A stretch of 64,000 bases of DNA from Microbacterium sp. BH-3-3-3 (GTDB lineage Bacteria; Actinomycetota; Actinomycetes; Actinomycetales; Microbacteriaceae). Below, piece after piece: positions 1 to 9,840 of the stretch. A program made the position numbers and the translations under genes. Under the pieces are notes generated by a model. That model made no database searches and was not told the origin of the DNA. It saw nothing but the letters and a program-made list of their open reading frames with translations. Position 1 is the stretch's first letter. Every line of letters starts with the position of its first letter. The stretch spans positions 1,364,001 to 1,428,000 of the forward strand of contig NZ_CP017674.1 in the NCBI RefSeq assembly GCF_001792815.1, in the 5' to 3' direction.

Positions 1-1593
1 ATGGTTGCGGCTATCGCGGCCGCGACCTTTTGGGCGACGGACGAGCAGGAAGCCCCTGCAGGGGCGACCTCCCCCTCTAGCACCATCTCAGTAACGAACC
101 AGTCGCTCGTCTTCGCGACCACCCGAGACGTCAAGATCACAATCGCGGGTTACGACGGTACGCTGCAGTGGACGGTCAGAACACCGTCGGGACATGTCGC
201 CGCGTCCGGCACGGAACCGAGCTCCCCAGCCGCCACCTTCCATCCGCGCGTGCCCTCTTCGGGTCTGTACTCCCTCGTCGCGACGGACCAAAACGGCGAG
301 GTCACGACGAACTTCCTCGTCAACGGTCCCACCCGGGCAGCGCAGGATCCCTTCTTCTCCGTCGCCACCCATTGGGGCAAACAATCATTCGCATCTACGA
401 CGTGGCCACTCGCGAAAACCCTGCCGCTCGTCACCTCCCTAGGGTTCTCACAAATCCGGGATGAGACATCGTGGCAGAACGTCGAGTCGGATCGCGATTC
501 CTACTCGGTTCCCGACTTCGCCTCCGCGCTGTCGACCGCGACGCAGAAGAACAACCTGCGCATGATGCTCGTCGCGGGGTACGGCAATCCGAAGGCTTAC
601 CCCCAGGACATGAACGACGCCATGTCACCGCCGAGATCGGCGGAGGCGCGCGCCGGCTACGTGAATTACATCAACACCGTTCTCGACGCGAACCCCAACA
701 TCGACAAGGTCGAGGTATGGAACGAATTCAACCGCCCCAAGAGGAACACGAGTTCGTGCCAGAGCGGTACCTGTTACGCCGCTCTCGTCCGGGCGGTCTT
801 CCAGGGAGTGAAAGCCGCCCACCCCGACGTGCAGATCGTGGCAGGCGACACGGCCGGGACTCCGATCTCGTGGTTCCAGGAGTTCATCGACGCCGGCGGC
901 CTCAGGTATTGCGACCTCATCTCGACACACGGGTACTCGAGCGACACAGCCACACTCCGGCAGAGCATCACGCACCTCGACGACCTGGTGAAGAAGCACA
1001 ACGGGGGCGTTTCCAAGCCCATCATTGTGAGCGAAGTAGGGCTGTCGAATACTGCGGTTGCGCCCCCTCACCAATACGTGAGCAGGGTCGGCACGCAAGA
1101 ACAGGCTGCCGCTGGGCTCGTCAAGATCTTCGTCACTCTGAAATCCCTCCCCGCGGTGTCACAGGTCGTGTGGTACGACGCCATAGACGACGGCACCGAC
1201 CTCACGGATCCACAGGCAAACTTCGGCCTATTCCGCCAGCCCACGCACTCTGTCTCCGCCTTCGAGCCCAAGATCACCGCGGCGGCAGCCTCGTATCTCA
1301 TCCGCCAGCTCGCCGGTTACCGGCTCAGCTCCTCGTCTACGCCCACACCGGGAGTGTCCGAGTTCGTCTTCACCGCCGGGGACGGCTCGATCCGACGGGT
1401 GCTCTGGGAAAATGCGGCCTTCGCCGCCGACGATTCGCCAACGACGACCGTACCCGTCACCGCCCGTCCGGGTTACCGGACGACGGTCACCACCTTCACC
1501 GGGGAGAAGATCCGCAACCTCACCCCCGGGCGCACCGACCTCGACGTCGGAACCCAACCAATCTTCATCGACGAGTCACAGACCTCGCGGTGA
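1..1593 (+). CDS. Secreted GH39-like glycoside hydrolase (5' end probably before the window)
   Basis: This is probably an exported glycoside hydrolase of clan GH-A that attacks a polysaccharide. The frame is open from base 1 and the visible N-terminus (hydrophobic Ala-rich stretch, then a Ser/Thr/Pro-rich linker) lacks the basic residues that open a signal peptide, so the true start may lie upstream. Residues about 30-110 look like a beta-sandwich module. A TIM-barrel domain follows, with VEVWNEFNRP placing the likely acid/base Glu at residue 242 and PIIVSEVGLSN placing the likely nucleophile Glu at residue 345. The C-terminal ~100 residues are beta-rich. It converges on the lyase gene that ends at 1621, 27 bases away. 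Both lie beside the exopolysaccharide genes, which suggests trimming or release of the locally made polymer. The fold call is fairly firm; the substrate is unknown. Xylosidase, iduronidase and endo-glycanase are all possible. Confidence 0.65.
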   Translation: MVAAIAAATFWATDEQEAPAGATSPSSTISVTNQSLVFATTRDVKITIAGYDGTLQWTVRTPSGHVAASGTEPSSPAATFHPRVPSSGLYSLVATDQNGEVTTNFLVNGPTRAAQDPFFSVATHWGKQSFASTTWPLAKTLPLVTSLGFSQIRDETSWQNVESDRDSYSVPDFASALSTATQKNNLRMMLVAGYGNPKAYPQDMNDAMSPPRSAEARAGYVNYINTVLDANPNIDKVEVWNEFNRPKRNTSSCQSGTCYAALVRAVFQGVKAAHPDVQIVAGDTAGTPISWFQEFIDAGGLRYCDLISTHGYSSDTATLRQSITHLDDLVKKHNGGVSKPIIVSEVGLSNTAVAPPHQYVSRVGTQEQAAAGLVKIFVTLKSLPAVSQVVWYDAIDDGTDLTDPQANFGLFRQPTHSVSAFEPKITAAAASYLIRQLAGYRLSSSSTPTPGVSEFVFTAGDGSIRRVLWENAAFAADDSPTTTVPVTARPGYRTTVTTFTGEKIRNLTPGRTDLDVGTQPIFIDESQTSR

Positions 1594-1620
1594 GAGAGCC
1601 TCGCCGCCAAGAGCAAGTAA

Positions 1621-4600
1621 TCACCCGCTCCCGGTGACGTTCTCCTGGATCACGAGAGTCGGCGCGGTCGCCTCTCCCCCTTCTCTCGAGCTGAAGCGCG
1701 ACATGAGCGCCTCCGGCGTCGTGGCTACTGTGCCGCCGAGGGCGATCGAGATGCGCTTTGTGCCAGAGGGGAGCTTCTTGATGTAGTCGGTCAGATCAAC
1801 TTTCCACGTCTTCGATTCGCGTGTCACGGTGAAGGATGCAATGCGCTGGCCGAGTTGGGGTCCATTCGCATACGTCGTGGTCGACTCCGACCACGACCCG
1901 GACACCGCATAGATATCCACCTTGCCCTGGGTGCGACTGGGGTCGTCAATAAGGGCACCGTACAAGGAAAGCACCGCGGACTTCGTCGACGCGGGGGTGG
2001 TACCCGTGAGATCAAAGCTCATGTAAGAGGTTCGAACATTTGCTCCATCCGCAGATGACCCAGGGGATCGCGGTTTGACGTCGAGCCGGTTGAGACCGCC
2101 GAGGAGTGTATTCGTCGTGGAGCCGCCCTGTGTAAAGGTGTCCCCGTCGGTGCGGAGCGTAAAGAGACCTGGTTCGTAGACCGTCACCGAATTGGTGAAG
2201 GTGCGAGACAACGGGCCCTGCGAGACCGTCGTCGTGACGGTCGCCACCCCCGCTGCACGCCCGGTGAGTCGCCCGTCTGCACCCACTGAGACGACTGACG
2301 GGACGTCGGAGACATGCGTCGCGCCGGCCGAATCGACCGTCGCGCCGGTGATATCGACGGCCTTCACGGGCACACCCACAGTCTGCCCGATCGGAATCTT
2401 CGGGGGCACCGACACCGTTGCATCGGCGAAGAGCCGGTCCGGCAGTGCCGCGGGAGCCGAGCCCGGCGACAGCAGCTCCGCCTCCCGAAGGACGGCTTGC
2501 CAGGTCGACGAGCTTGAGACGAGTTCGAGACGAACCTGGGCGACCTTGCGCGAGAACTTGAACGAATAGTCGGCTGTGCCCTGACCACCGCTGTACGCAA
2601 ACGTGCCTTCGTTGTTCCAGCTCTTCCCATCCAGAGACGTCAGCAACTTGAAGCTGACCCGCTGGCTCGCATCGGGACTCCACGCGGCACGCACCGTCCT
2701 CAGCAGCGTCGTCTGGGGCAGAACCCAAGTGACGGTGGCGCCCCCGCGACCGGCCCACCCCGTGGACGTCGATCCATCGTGCGTCGCCGCCGACGTCCCC
2801 CGGAGGGTCGCTGTGGCCGCCGATCGCGACACCGTCGCTTTCGCTGGGGCCAAGACAATCTCGAGACGGGGCGGAGTCGATGACTCGGAACTACCGAAAC
2901 GTGCCATAAGCGCGGCGTTGTCCGGAGCGGAGCCGCCCAGCGCCAGATCGAAGGCCGACAGTTGCCCGCTCTGAGTCTTCTTGACCGCGTCAGTGAGATC
3001 GAGGCGCGACTCACCGCTCTGTCGCGTGACTAGTGTGCTCCCCACCGGAGCACCGAATGCGGGACGGTTCTGATATGTCACGCCCGTGTCGCTCCAGGTG
3101 CTCGCCGGCCGATACGCATCGACCCGCACAGCATCCCCGCTCGCCCCATCGGCGATCACACTAGTGAGTACCAGAACGGCGCTCGCGACCCGCGCGGTGT
3201 CGACGCCCGACAGATCGAAACGCAGCAGACTCGTGCGCACCCGAGTTCCGTCGGCGGGTGTCGCGGGGAGGGTCGGTTTCACGTCAAGCCGGTCGGCGCG
3301 AGCGAAATTCTTGGCAGCGCTCGCTCCTCCCTCCACGAACGTGTCTTGCACCGGCCGTAGCGACAGCGCCTGCGACGCGACGACAGCAAGCTCTCGGGGC
3401 TGAGAGGGAAACTCCCAGTTACCCACCCGGGCATACGCGCCGAGCACGGTCGATCCGGGGGATACCCCGACGGCACCCTTTGCCTCGATGCGAGCGACAC
3501 CGCGATTACCGGACACCACCTCGATCTGAGCGTTGGCCGCCGCTCCGCTCACCGTTGCGCTGACGGGAGCCCACTCATCGACCGCAAGTGAGGACACGCC
3601 GTCGGTGAGCCCTACACTCCATGCACCGGGCATGAGATTCGCCGGCGCCGGCGTCCCGCGGAATCCGGATACGGCGATCTCACGGATCGTGGAGGTGCGG
3701 TCGCCTCCCGGGTCGCCGGACACCTCGACACGAATTTTCGACGTCCGCGGGGGCGAATCCATCGTGTTCGATGACCACCCTGACGCCGACCGATAGCTCC
3801 CCGACGCGGCCGCGATCCACGTACTGTCCTTGGGCACGAGGATCCGGTAATCGATGCGCCGCGACGAGTTGGCCGTCCAAAGGATGTCCAACTTGTTGAC
3901 GTCGATCTGGCCGCGGAAAGTCAGCTCGATGTACTGCACGCCGGATGTCGCCCAGCCGCTCGACTCGTTGCCGTCGTGAGCCGCGCCCGGTGTCCCCCGC
4001 GTCGTCGAGGAAGCGGTCGAAGTTTTGACCTTGGTGAGTTCCGGAACGAATGTGACCAGGATGCCGGTGGCCAGGTCACTCCCGACCAGATATGAGCCCG
4101 GCATCGACGTGGTGGCCCTGATCGGAACCGCGCCTCCAGCGGCGTTACGTGCCACGATGTTTGGGGCCGAAAGCGCCGGGTCCCGCGGAATCGTATAGCT
4201 GCGCCGACTCGCGGCGAACCCCTGGGTCCCTGCCCCGTCGACCGTCAGCCGCGACAACTGCACGGCCGCCTCGGGGGAGTTTCCCCAGGCGGTCAGGGCA
4301 ACGACCTGGCCGGCGCGTGAGGCGGTGGTCGCCGAGGGCGCCAGCAACGTCATCGTCACAGCAACGGTCTGCGACGATCCGCCAGGAACATCGACCACGA
4401 GTTTGGTGACAGCTGTGTTCTCTTCCTGCTCCGGCCGCGGCGAGATCGCGGAAGGGACTGCCGGGGTGGCGCGGAGACGTATTCCACTCGAAGCCGAAAG
4501 CTCGACGAGGAGACGCTGACCGTCTTTGTATAGAACGGCCGATCTTCCGGACTGCGTGATCTCGACCTGCGCGGACGTGTGCAACCCCCACCGCGCCGTC

Positions 4601-6219
4601 GCACCGGCGGGGGCGGTGAACTCGTCCTGCAGGACTACCTGTTGCGAGGTGGGGAGGACTCGCACACCTCGTCGCCACGTCCCCGCGGCTGCTCCCTGAG
4701 CCGCGCTCAGGTCAGCCACGGCGAAAGATCCTGCGGCCCCCGTGCCGGATGACGACAGGCTCCCGCCCGGCGCGTCTCGGAAGTCGTTGGTGGAGTCGCG
4801 ATCCAGCGTAAGTGTGTTGTGTCCCTCGAGCCTGTTGCGGTAATAATTCCACCGCGCGGAGACGGCCCCACCATTTCCGCGAGCGTCATAGCTGGCGCGA
4901 TCGAGGCCGAGTTGCTCCGCCCAGGTGACCCCGCCGACAGACACCATCACATCACCCGCATCGACGTGCCGGTGGCCGACGGTGGGATCCCCGCCGTAGC
5001 GCAGCGCAGCGAATGGGGCACGCACGTCGGTAGTGTCTCCGCGCACCGTCGCCACTCCGCCGTCCGGGTAATTTGCGACCCTCGGTCGGGACTGTTGTTC
5101 GGGCGCAAGCACCGGAACCGCAGGGTTGCGCCAGACGAGCCGCTGCGCCGCTTTGCGGCTCGTCTCCATCCCCGCCGCCATCGACTCGAGTGATGAGTCC
5201 CCAGTCAGGCGTGCCAGGCCCGAGAACCCCAGCGCGGGAAAGACGGCCGTGTCACTGTCGGCGAACGTGAAGGTGTCACCGGATGGGCTCATCAGGTCAC
5301 GGATGAACGTACCGCTGCGAGCGATCCCGCCGATTCCGTCCAGGCCCTGGGTCGACCCAGTCGCCGTCTTCAGAGCGTTCAGGAAGGTGACGGCGTAGTC
5401 GGTGGCATACTCCCAGTACATTGGCCCTTCGGCGTAGCTACCGTCGGCGAGGTATCCCGTCAAACCGTTCTTGATCGACTCGACCGCGTAGCCCAGAGCT
5501 CGCTGAGCATCTCCGCTCGTGTCTTCCGAGGCGATGGCGAGGCTCGCCAGCCCGACGCCGCTATTGCCGACGACATTGCGGTTGTGGGTTGCCGGGACCC
5601 AAGAGTCTGGGTAGTCCTGTGGCGACTCGTACATCGGGATGGCCGGCCGGATGGCCTTGGTCAGCATTGCGTTGCGAAGCGTGGTGCGCCGCGCGTCGGT
5701 CCAGTAGCTGTAACCCCAGTCGTAGGCGACCGCGAAAGCATTCGCGATCTCCGCCGTCTGCAAGAAATTTTTGGGATTCCAGTCGGGGAATCTGCTTGCG
5801 GCGTCGAGGTTCTTCCAGAGGCTCTCCATGTACTTCGCGTCGCTCGTCAGGCGCCAGGCCATGGTCAAGGTGTATGCGCGGTCGACCAGCGTTTTCGGCG
5901 TCGTCAGCGTGCTGCTCGGATCCTGCAAGTCGTACGATACGACGGGCAGCGTGAGTTGATAGTTGGCAGAGTTCAGAACGTCCTTCTGCAGCCTCGCCGA
6001 CGCGGCATCCTTGCCGACGTTGGAGCGGATGGTCGCAAACTCGCCTTCATTCGCGACCAAGATTCGCGGGTGGCTGGCGCTAACCGGAACATTGGCACGA
6101 ACGGCGGCCTTCGCAGGAGAAACCGCGACAGCCAGGTCGGCCACTATGACGGCACAGGCTAGTAGCGAGGCCACTACCATCGCCCAATTGTGACGCGATC
6201 CAGAACGTGTGACGCGCAT
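1621..6219 (-). CDS. Large secreted heparinase II/III-type polysaccharide lyase with DNRLRE, F5/8C and Ig-like modules
   Basis: Exported, multidomain polysaccharide lyase of 1532 residues. The ATG at 6219 is chosen because GGAG sits 7 bases upstream; the frame stays open 20 codons further without a better site. Residues 1-40 form a signal peptide (basic MRVTRSGSRHN, hydrophobic core, SPAKAAV). Residues about 45-650 are an (alpha/alpha) toroid plus beta-sandwich of the heparinase II/III/alginate-lyase type, with the diagnostic GHRHVDAGDVMVSVGG and YYRNRLEGHNTL. The rest is binding modules: an F5/8C-like domain (SSGWATSGVQYIELTF), a DNRLRE domain (VQDTFVEGGASAAKNF), a second F5/8C-like domain, a BIG2-type Ig domain, and a second DNRLRE domain (DGDTFTQGGSTTN). 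It probably degrades or remodels an acidic polysaccharide outside the cell. The exact substrate cannot be read from sequence. Confidence 0.72.
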   Translation of the reverse strand: MRVTRSGSRHNWAMVVASLLACAVIVADLAVAVSPAKAAVRANVPVSASHPRILVANEGEFATIRSNVGKDAASARLQKDVLNSANYQLTLPVVSYDLQDPSSTLTTPKTLVDRAYTLTMAWRLTSDAKYMESLWKNLDAASRFPDWNPKNFLQTAEIANAFAVAYDWGYSYWTDARRTTLRNAMLTKAIRPAIPMYESPQDYPDSWVPATHNRNVVGNSGVGLASLAIASEDTSGDAQRALGYAVESIKNGLTGYLADGSYAEGPMYWEYATDYAVTFLNALKTATGSTQGLDGIGGIARSGTFIRDLMSPSGDTFTFADSDTAVFPALGFSGLARLTGDSSLESMAAGMETSRKAAQRLVWRNPAVPVLAPEQQSRPRVANYPDGGVATVRGDTTDVRAPFAALRYGGDPTVGHRHVDAGDVMVSVGGVTWAEQLGLDRASYDARGNGGAVSARWNYYRNRLEGHNTLTLDRDSTNDFRDAPGGSLSSSGTGAAGSFAVADLSAAQGAAAGTWRRGVRVLPTSQQVVLQDEFTAPAGATARWGLHTSAQVEITQSGRSAVLYKDGQRLLVELSASSGIRLRATPAVPSAISPRPEQEENTAVTKLVVDVPGGSSQTVAVTMTLLAPSATTASRAGQVVALTAWGNSPEAAVQLSRLTVDGAGTQGFAASRRSYTIPRDPALSAPNIVARNAAGGAVPIRATTSMPGSYLVGSDLATGILVTFVPELTKVKTSTASSTTRGTPGAAHDGNESSGWATSGVQYIELTFRGQIDVNKLDILWTANSSRRIDYRILVPKDSTWIAAASGSYRSASGWSSNTMDSPPRTSKIRVEVSGDPGGDRTSTIREIAVSGFRGTPAPANLMPGAWSVGLTDGVSSLAVDEWAPVSATVSGAAANAQIEVVSGNRGVARIEAKGAVGVSPGSTVLGAYARVGNWEFPSQPRELAVVASQALSLRPVQDTFVEGGASAAKNFARADRLDVKPTLPATPADGTRVRTSLLRFDLSGVDTARVASAVLVLTSVIADGASGDAVRVDAYRPASTWSDTGVTYQNRPAFGAPVGSTLVTRQSGESRLDLTDAVKKTQSGQLSAFDLALGGSAPDNAALMARFGSSESSTPPRLEIVLAPAKATVSRSAATATLRGTSAATHDGSTSTGWAGRGGATVTWVLPQTTLLRTVRAAWSPDASQRVSFKLLTSLDGKSWNNEGTFAYSGGQGTADYSFKFSRKVAQVRLELVSSSSTWQAVLREAELLSPGSAPAALPDRLFADATVSVPPKIPIGQTVGVPVKAVDITGATVDSAGATHVSDVPSVVSVGADGRLTGRAAGVATVTTTVSQGPLSRTFTNSVTVYEPGLFTLRTDGDTFTQGGSTTNTLLGGLNRLDVKPRSPGSSADGANVRTSYMSFDLTGTTPASTKSAVLSLYGALIDDPSRTQGKVDIYAVSGSWSESTTTYANGPQLGQRIASFTVTRESKTWKVDLTDYIKKLPSGTKRISIALGGTVATTPEALMSRFSSREGGEATAPTLVIQENVTGSG

Positions 6220-6482
6220 TCGGACTCCGTGTACCCGAAGCTGGCACGAACGCATCGCAGCATCCGAGGCGGAACCCAACCGAGCGCCGCAACGGTCAAT
6301 CTAATTCAGCTAACTCAGAATTTCGATAGGCAGCATAAAATTACATTCTCCACAATAGCCATTTGGGGGACAAAACAGCTCGGTTCTGCTTTGTTCGTGC
6401 CCTTCAAGGGCAAACAACCCCGGCACGACAAACTCCCCCGGCCTCGGGCACGACGAGAATCAGCCGACCCGCCAGCCAGAAA
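6220..6482. other. AT-rich intergenic spacer with hairpin
   Basis: No coding sequence is seen. Bases about 6295-6420 are much richer in A/T than the flanks (runs such as cataaaattacattc). On the minus strand a TATGCT sequence at about 6333-6338 could be a -10 element for the downstream lyase gene, without a good -35. A compact inverted repeat at 6391-6417 (core tgcccttcaagggca, flanked by ttgtt and aacaa) follows the glycosyltransferase stop on the minus strand. It may be its terminator, although no U-tract follows. Confidence 0.4.
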
Positions 6483-7499
6483 TCAGCGGCGGTGGCGGCG
6501 GCCGACGTGGGTCGTGGCAACCTGGTATGTCCTGAGGTAATCGATTGCGAGCACCGGCCAGTCGAGGCTTCCGAGTTCGAGTGCGGCGCGCTCCCCCGCA
6601 TCTTTGACGCTGGCCACTGCGCTCTCGAGGGAACTCTCGTCGAGGGGCGAGTCGTAGAGCAGGACCCAGTCGACGCCGAATTGCGACTGGTAATACTCGG
6701 TCGCGGGAGTTCGCGGCGCGATCACGGGGCGATCCAGGCTCAAGGCCATGAGAAGGGCACCCGAGTTGTAGAGGTCAGCGTAAGGAAGGACCACGACCGA
6801 AGACCGGGTTATCTCCCGGTAGAGATCGTTATCGTTCAGGGCCTTCAGCAGGGTGGTGACCTGACCGGTGGCGTCCTCGGCGGACGATTGCACGTCAGCG
6901 GCGATCACGGGGGTGTGCGGCTTCCCCACGATCCGCAGATCATAGCCACGTCCGCTGAGGTCGCTCGCACCGAATGCGCGGATAAGACCGGGCACATTCT
7001 TGTACGCACGGATGAAGCCGAAGTAGAGGATCCGCCGACCGGAAGAGGGAGCGCGTGCTGTATCAGGGATGAGCGAGCGATAGTGCCCGTGCGGGATCAC
7101 ATCGACCGGGGCGGCGAGCCCGGCCATATCGACCGCCGGGTTGAGGGCCACGTAACGGTCGACGCGACGGTCCAGACGCGCGAGTTCCGCAGCGGCGGCC
7201 TTTCCCGGGTCTTCATGGGTGGCGAGGTTGTGGATCGTCAGCACGATTGCTGTGCGGCGCCACTTCAGGAGTCGCATCCATACTCGGAAGCGCAGACGTT
7301 TCGCCAGCGAGACGAGCGGATTGCCCGCGACGAAGTACTTCTCGGGCCATTGGAAATGGACCACGTCCCACCGCTCGAGGAAAGCCGCGCGCCATGAGAA
7401 GTACGACGAGTCGGTCTTCTCCGACAGGGCATCTATCAGCAGTGAGGCAAACGGGTTCCCCTGATCGCTCGGGGGATAAACAGTGTGCAGAACGCGCAT
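6483..7499 (-). CDS. GT-B fold glycosyltransferase (GT4-like)
   Basis: Cytoplasmic or membrane-associated glycosyltransferase of 338 residues for repeat-unit assembly. The N-terminal Rossmann half begins MRVLHTVYPPSDQGNPF and contains DVVHFQWPE. The C-terminal half has the nucleotide-sugar region (RILYFGFIRAYKNV, then SSVVVLPYADLYNSGALLMALSLDRPVIAP), which matches the E/G-rich acceptor-phosphate segment of GT-B enzymes. It resembles the beta-mannosyltransferase/GumI-type branch, but donor and acceptor are not readable. The ATG at 7499 overlaps the upstream stop (TGATG); a GTG at 7502 giving a GTGA overlap is equally possible. It is the last gene of the block polymerase-flippase-pyruvyltransferase-glycosyltransferase, so translational coupling is likely. 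Confidence 0.7.
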   Translation of the reverse strand: MRVLHTVYPPSDQGNPFASLLIDALSEKTDSSYFSWRAAFLERWDVVHFQWPEKYFVAGNPLVSLAKRLRFRVWMRLLKWRRTAIVLTIHNLATHEDPGKAAAAELARLDRRVDRYVALNPAVDMAGLAAPVDVIPHGHYRSLIPDTARAPSSGRRILYFGFIRAYKNVPGLIRAFGASDLSGRGYDLRIVGKPHTPVIAADVQSSAEDATGQVTTLLKALNDNDLYREITRSSVVVLPYADLYNSGALLMALSLDRPVIAPRTPATEYYQSQFGVDWVLLYDSPLDESSLESAVASVKDAGERAALELGSLDWPVLAIDYLRTYQVATTHVGRRHRR

Positions 7500-8338
7500 C
7501 ACGCGCCCCCGGCCGTCCGAGCGGACGGCATGAAAACGTCATCAGGGAACGCTGTCAGGAGGGGGGCACTGGACCACGCCGCGAGCGCGTTCTCATGGCG
7601 GTGACGCGACGTCGATGCGTGAGCGAGTGCGGAAGGGAAGTCTTCGAACATCGGCAGCTCCTCACGTCCCGTTCCGCGCGCGTAGTCCTCGTACTTGAAG
7701 GCGCTCTCGGCGGAGGGCTTGATAAGGGCGACGGGCACACCCAGCATCTCGGCGAAGATCAACGCATGCAGGGAGGAGGTGACAATAACCTCGCTCGCGG
7801 CTATCTCCGTCAGCACCTGCCTAAGCGGCGACCGCGGCGAGACGACATGTCCGGCCGGAACGGGGCCGCCCAGATCGTTCAAGTTCGGCACGTAGAGAAC
7901 TTCCCGCGACGCCTCGCGAACTGGCCGGGGAAAGCCCAGCTCGAACAGCAGCAGGGCGGGGTCACCGTAAACATCCGGGATTGGGTGGCCGGTGCGGTCG
8001 GAAATCCACTGTCGTGTGAGGGGACCACGGACCGCGCGAACATCGAGGGTGCTCCAGCGGTAGCGGTCGGAGGAGATCTTGCCATTGATACCGCTGCCCC
8101 ACACCACGTCTCCGTCGTCGGCAAAGTGCAGCACCGAGCCCACAGAAAAGAGGCGGACCGGACTACCGGAACGCGACTCGGGCGACACACCCAACCGCTC
8201 ACGCATGAGGTCGACGACCATCGGACCGACGAGATCGCCGAAGTTGTTCTTGCGCGGCCCGATGGCGAATCGGCGCAGGAAGGGCAGGTTCAGAGATGTG
8301 CGCGGGTTCCACGCGAAAGTCTCTACGCGACCGGTCAA
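7499..8338 (-). CDS. Polysaccharide pyruvyl transferase family protein
   Basis: Predicted to move pyruvate from phosphoenolpyruvate onto a sugar as a ketal, giving the polymer negative charge. The 279-residue protein has family hallmarks: GPRKNNFGDLVGPMVVDLM near the N-terminus, then WGSGINGK, VRAVRGPLTRQW, VYGDPALLL, and the late SEVIVTSSLHALIFAEMLGVP. The start is a TTG at 8338, supported by AAGGAG six bases upstream and by a TTGA overlap with the stop of the flippase gene. The frame is open upstream but only into flippase-coding sequence. Context (flippase before, glycosyltransferase after) fits decoration of the repeat unit. The family call is strong; the acceptor sugar is unknown. Confidence 0.8.
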   Translation of the reverse strand: MTGRVETFAWNPRTSLNLPFLRRFAIGPRKNNFGDLVGPMVVDLMRERLGVSPESRSGSPVRLFSVGSVLHFADDGDVVWGSGINGKISSDRYRWSTLDVRAVRGPLTRQWISDRTGHPIPDVYGDPALLLFELGFPRPVREASREVLYVPNLNDLGGPVPAGHVVSPRSPLRQVLTEIAASEVIVTSSLHALIFAEMLGVPVALIKPSAESAFKYEDYARGTGREELPMFEDFPSALAHASTSRHRHENALAAWSSAPLLTAFPDDVFMPSARTAGGA

Positions 8339-9780
8339 CGGAAACTCCTTCGAACGATGTGGATGATCGACCTGACGTCGCGACCGATCGGCTTGACCAC
8401 GAGTGCCGCGAGGGCATAGAACGCGAGGCCGATCGTCATGCCGATCACGATGCGAACGATGGGGATCAGCTCGTGGAAGAACAGAATGTCTGCCGAGAAG
8501 ACCGCGCCGGCCATGAGAACGTTCACGGCAATTCCGCGAAGGCCGGTGCGGACAATGGCACCGACGTCCATTCCGGTCCGGCGCATGGGGAATGCCGAGA
8601 GGACGATCCAGTTCAACGCGAGGCTGCCCGCCACGGCCACGGCCACGCCCGTGGGACCGAACGGCGCTCCGACAATGATGAGGAGGACCATCAGGCTTCG
8701 TGTGACGATCGAGAAACGCAGTTGCAGCCCCGTCAAGCCGCAGGCCAGGAACGACCAGTAGTAGACGTACCCCATTACTTGAAAGATGCCGCCGAACGCG
8801 AGGATGGCGAAGATGCCGGCGGACGATGTCCATTGCGCCCCCAGGGCCACCTCGATGACCGGGGTGGCCAGGGCTGCACCCATACAGAACGCCGCTCCCA
8901 GAACATACGTCATACCGAGCTGCGCTTGGACGACGTACCGGCTCATGCGTGCGCGGTCGCTCTGCTGACGGGACAGGATTGGCAGGGCGACGCGCGTCAA
9001 CGGCGCCGCAATCTGCTGGACGGGGATCTTGAACAGTTGGTAGGCGCGATCGTAAAGCCCGAGAGCCTCCGGGCCGGATGTCCGCCCCAGCGCGACGGAG
9101 TCGACGTTCCCACTGACGTATGAGAGCGCTTGCACGCCGAAGGAATTGGCGGCGAAGGACAGCAGGGACCGCATTGGCGCTCGCTTTGGAAGCCGAGGCA
9201 TCCAGGCGGCGAAGATCAGGGTCAGCAACAGCAACATGCCCGCGGCCGCGAGTTGCTGCCCGACTAGCGCCCAGTATCCGGCACCGTTCACGGCGAGCAG
9301 CAAGGCTAAGCCGAGCCCCGCGGCTTGGGAAGCAATGTCGATAAGAGCAAGACGACCGAAGTTGAGGCTCCGCGTGAGGTGGGCGGTGAATTGTGACGCT
9401 AAGGCGGACAGCACGAAGCCGACGGCCATCACCCGAACGACCATTGCCACGCCGTCAACCTGATAGAAATCCTCGATGAGCGGCGCCGCGAGGAAGAACG
9501 CTACGTAGAGGACGAGACCCACACTCGCGCTAATCCAGAAGAGGTTGGAACGCTGCTGATCGGTGATGTCCTTCGCCTGGACGGCCGCGTTCGATAGGCC
9601 AAAGTCCCCCAGCAGCGCAGCCAAGCCGGTTACGGCCAAGACCATGGCGAAGAGCCCAAAATCGTCCGGCGAGAGGAGCCGCGCGAGGATGACGGTCGAC
9701 GCCAGCTGCAGGATGAACTTGATAGCTTGACCGCCGAGCGTCACGCGGGCGCCGCGGGCAGCCTTTCCACCGTCAGACAT
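8335..9780 (-). CDS. Wzx-like polysaccharide flippase (MOP superfamily)
   Basis: Integral membrane protein of 481 residues that probably flips the lipid-linked repeat unit across the membrane. It has about 12-14 hydrophobic segments, a polar N-terminus (MSDGGKAARGARVTLGGQAI) and the opening LSPDDFGLFAMVLAVTGLAALLGDFGLSNAAVQ that typifies the WzxC/PST subfamily. The C-terminus ends in a basic tail. Starts at ATG 9780 with only a weak GGCGGG upstream. It overlaps the pyruvyl transferase start by four bases. A second, unrelated-looking flippase lies at 21413-22702. The family call is solid; substrate specificity is inferred from context. Confidence 0.8.
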   Translation of the reverse strand: MSDGGKAARGARVTLGGQAIKFILQLASTVILARLLSPDDFGLFAMVLAVTGLAALLGDFGLSNAAVQAKDITDQQRSNLFWISASVGLVLYVAFFLAAPLIEDFYQVDGVAMVVRVMAVGFVLSALASQFTAHLTRSLNFGRLALIDIASQAAGLGLALLLAVNGAGYWALVGQQLAAAGMLLLLTLIFAAWMPRLPKRAPMRSLLSFAANSFGVQALSYVSGNVDSVALGRTSGPEALGLYDRAYQLFKIPVQQIAAPLTRVALPILSRQQSDRARMSRYVVQAQLGMTYVLGAAFCMGAALATPVIEVALGAQWTSSAGIFAILAFGGIFQVMGYVYYWSFLACGLTGLQLRFSIVTRSLMVLLIIVGAPFGPTGVAVAVAGSLALNWIVLSAFPMRRTGMDVGAIVRTGLRGIAVNVLMAGAVFSADILFFHELIPIVRIVIGMTIGLAFYALAALVVKPIGRDVRSIIHIVRRSFR

Positions 9781-9840
9781 AAAGCGCCCGCCTGCGCGTA
9801 GTGGCCGCCTGAACCGAAGCGGCCTGACAAACGAACTCGG

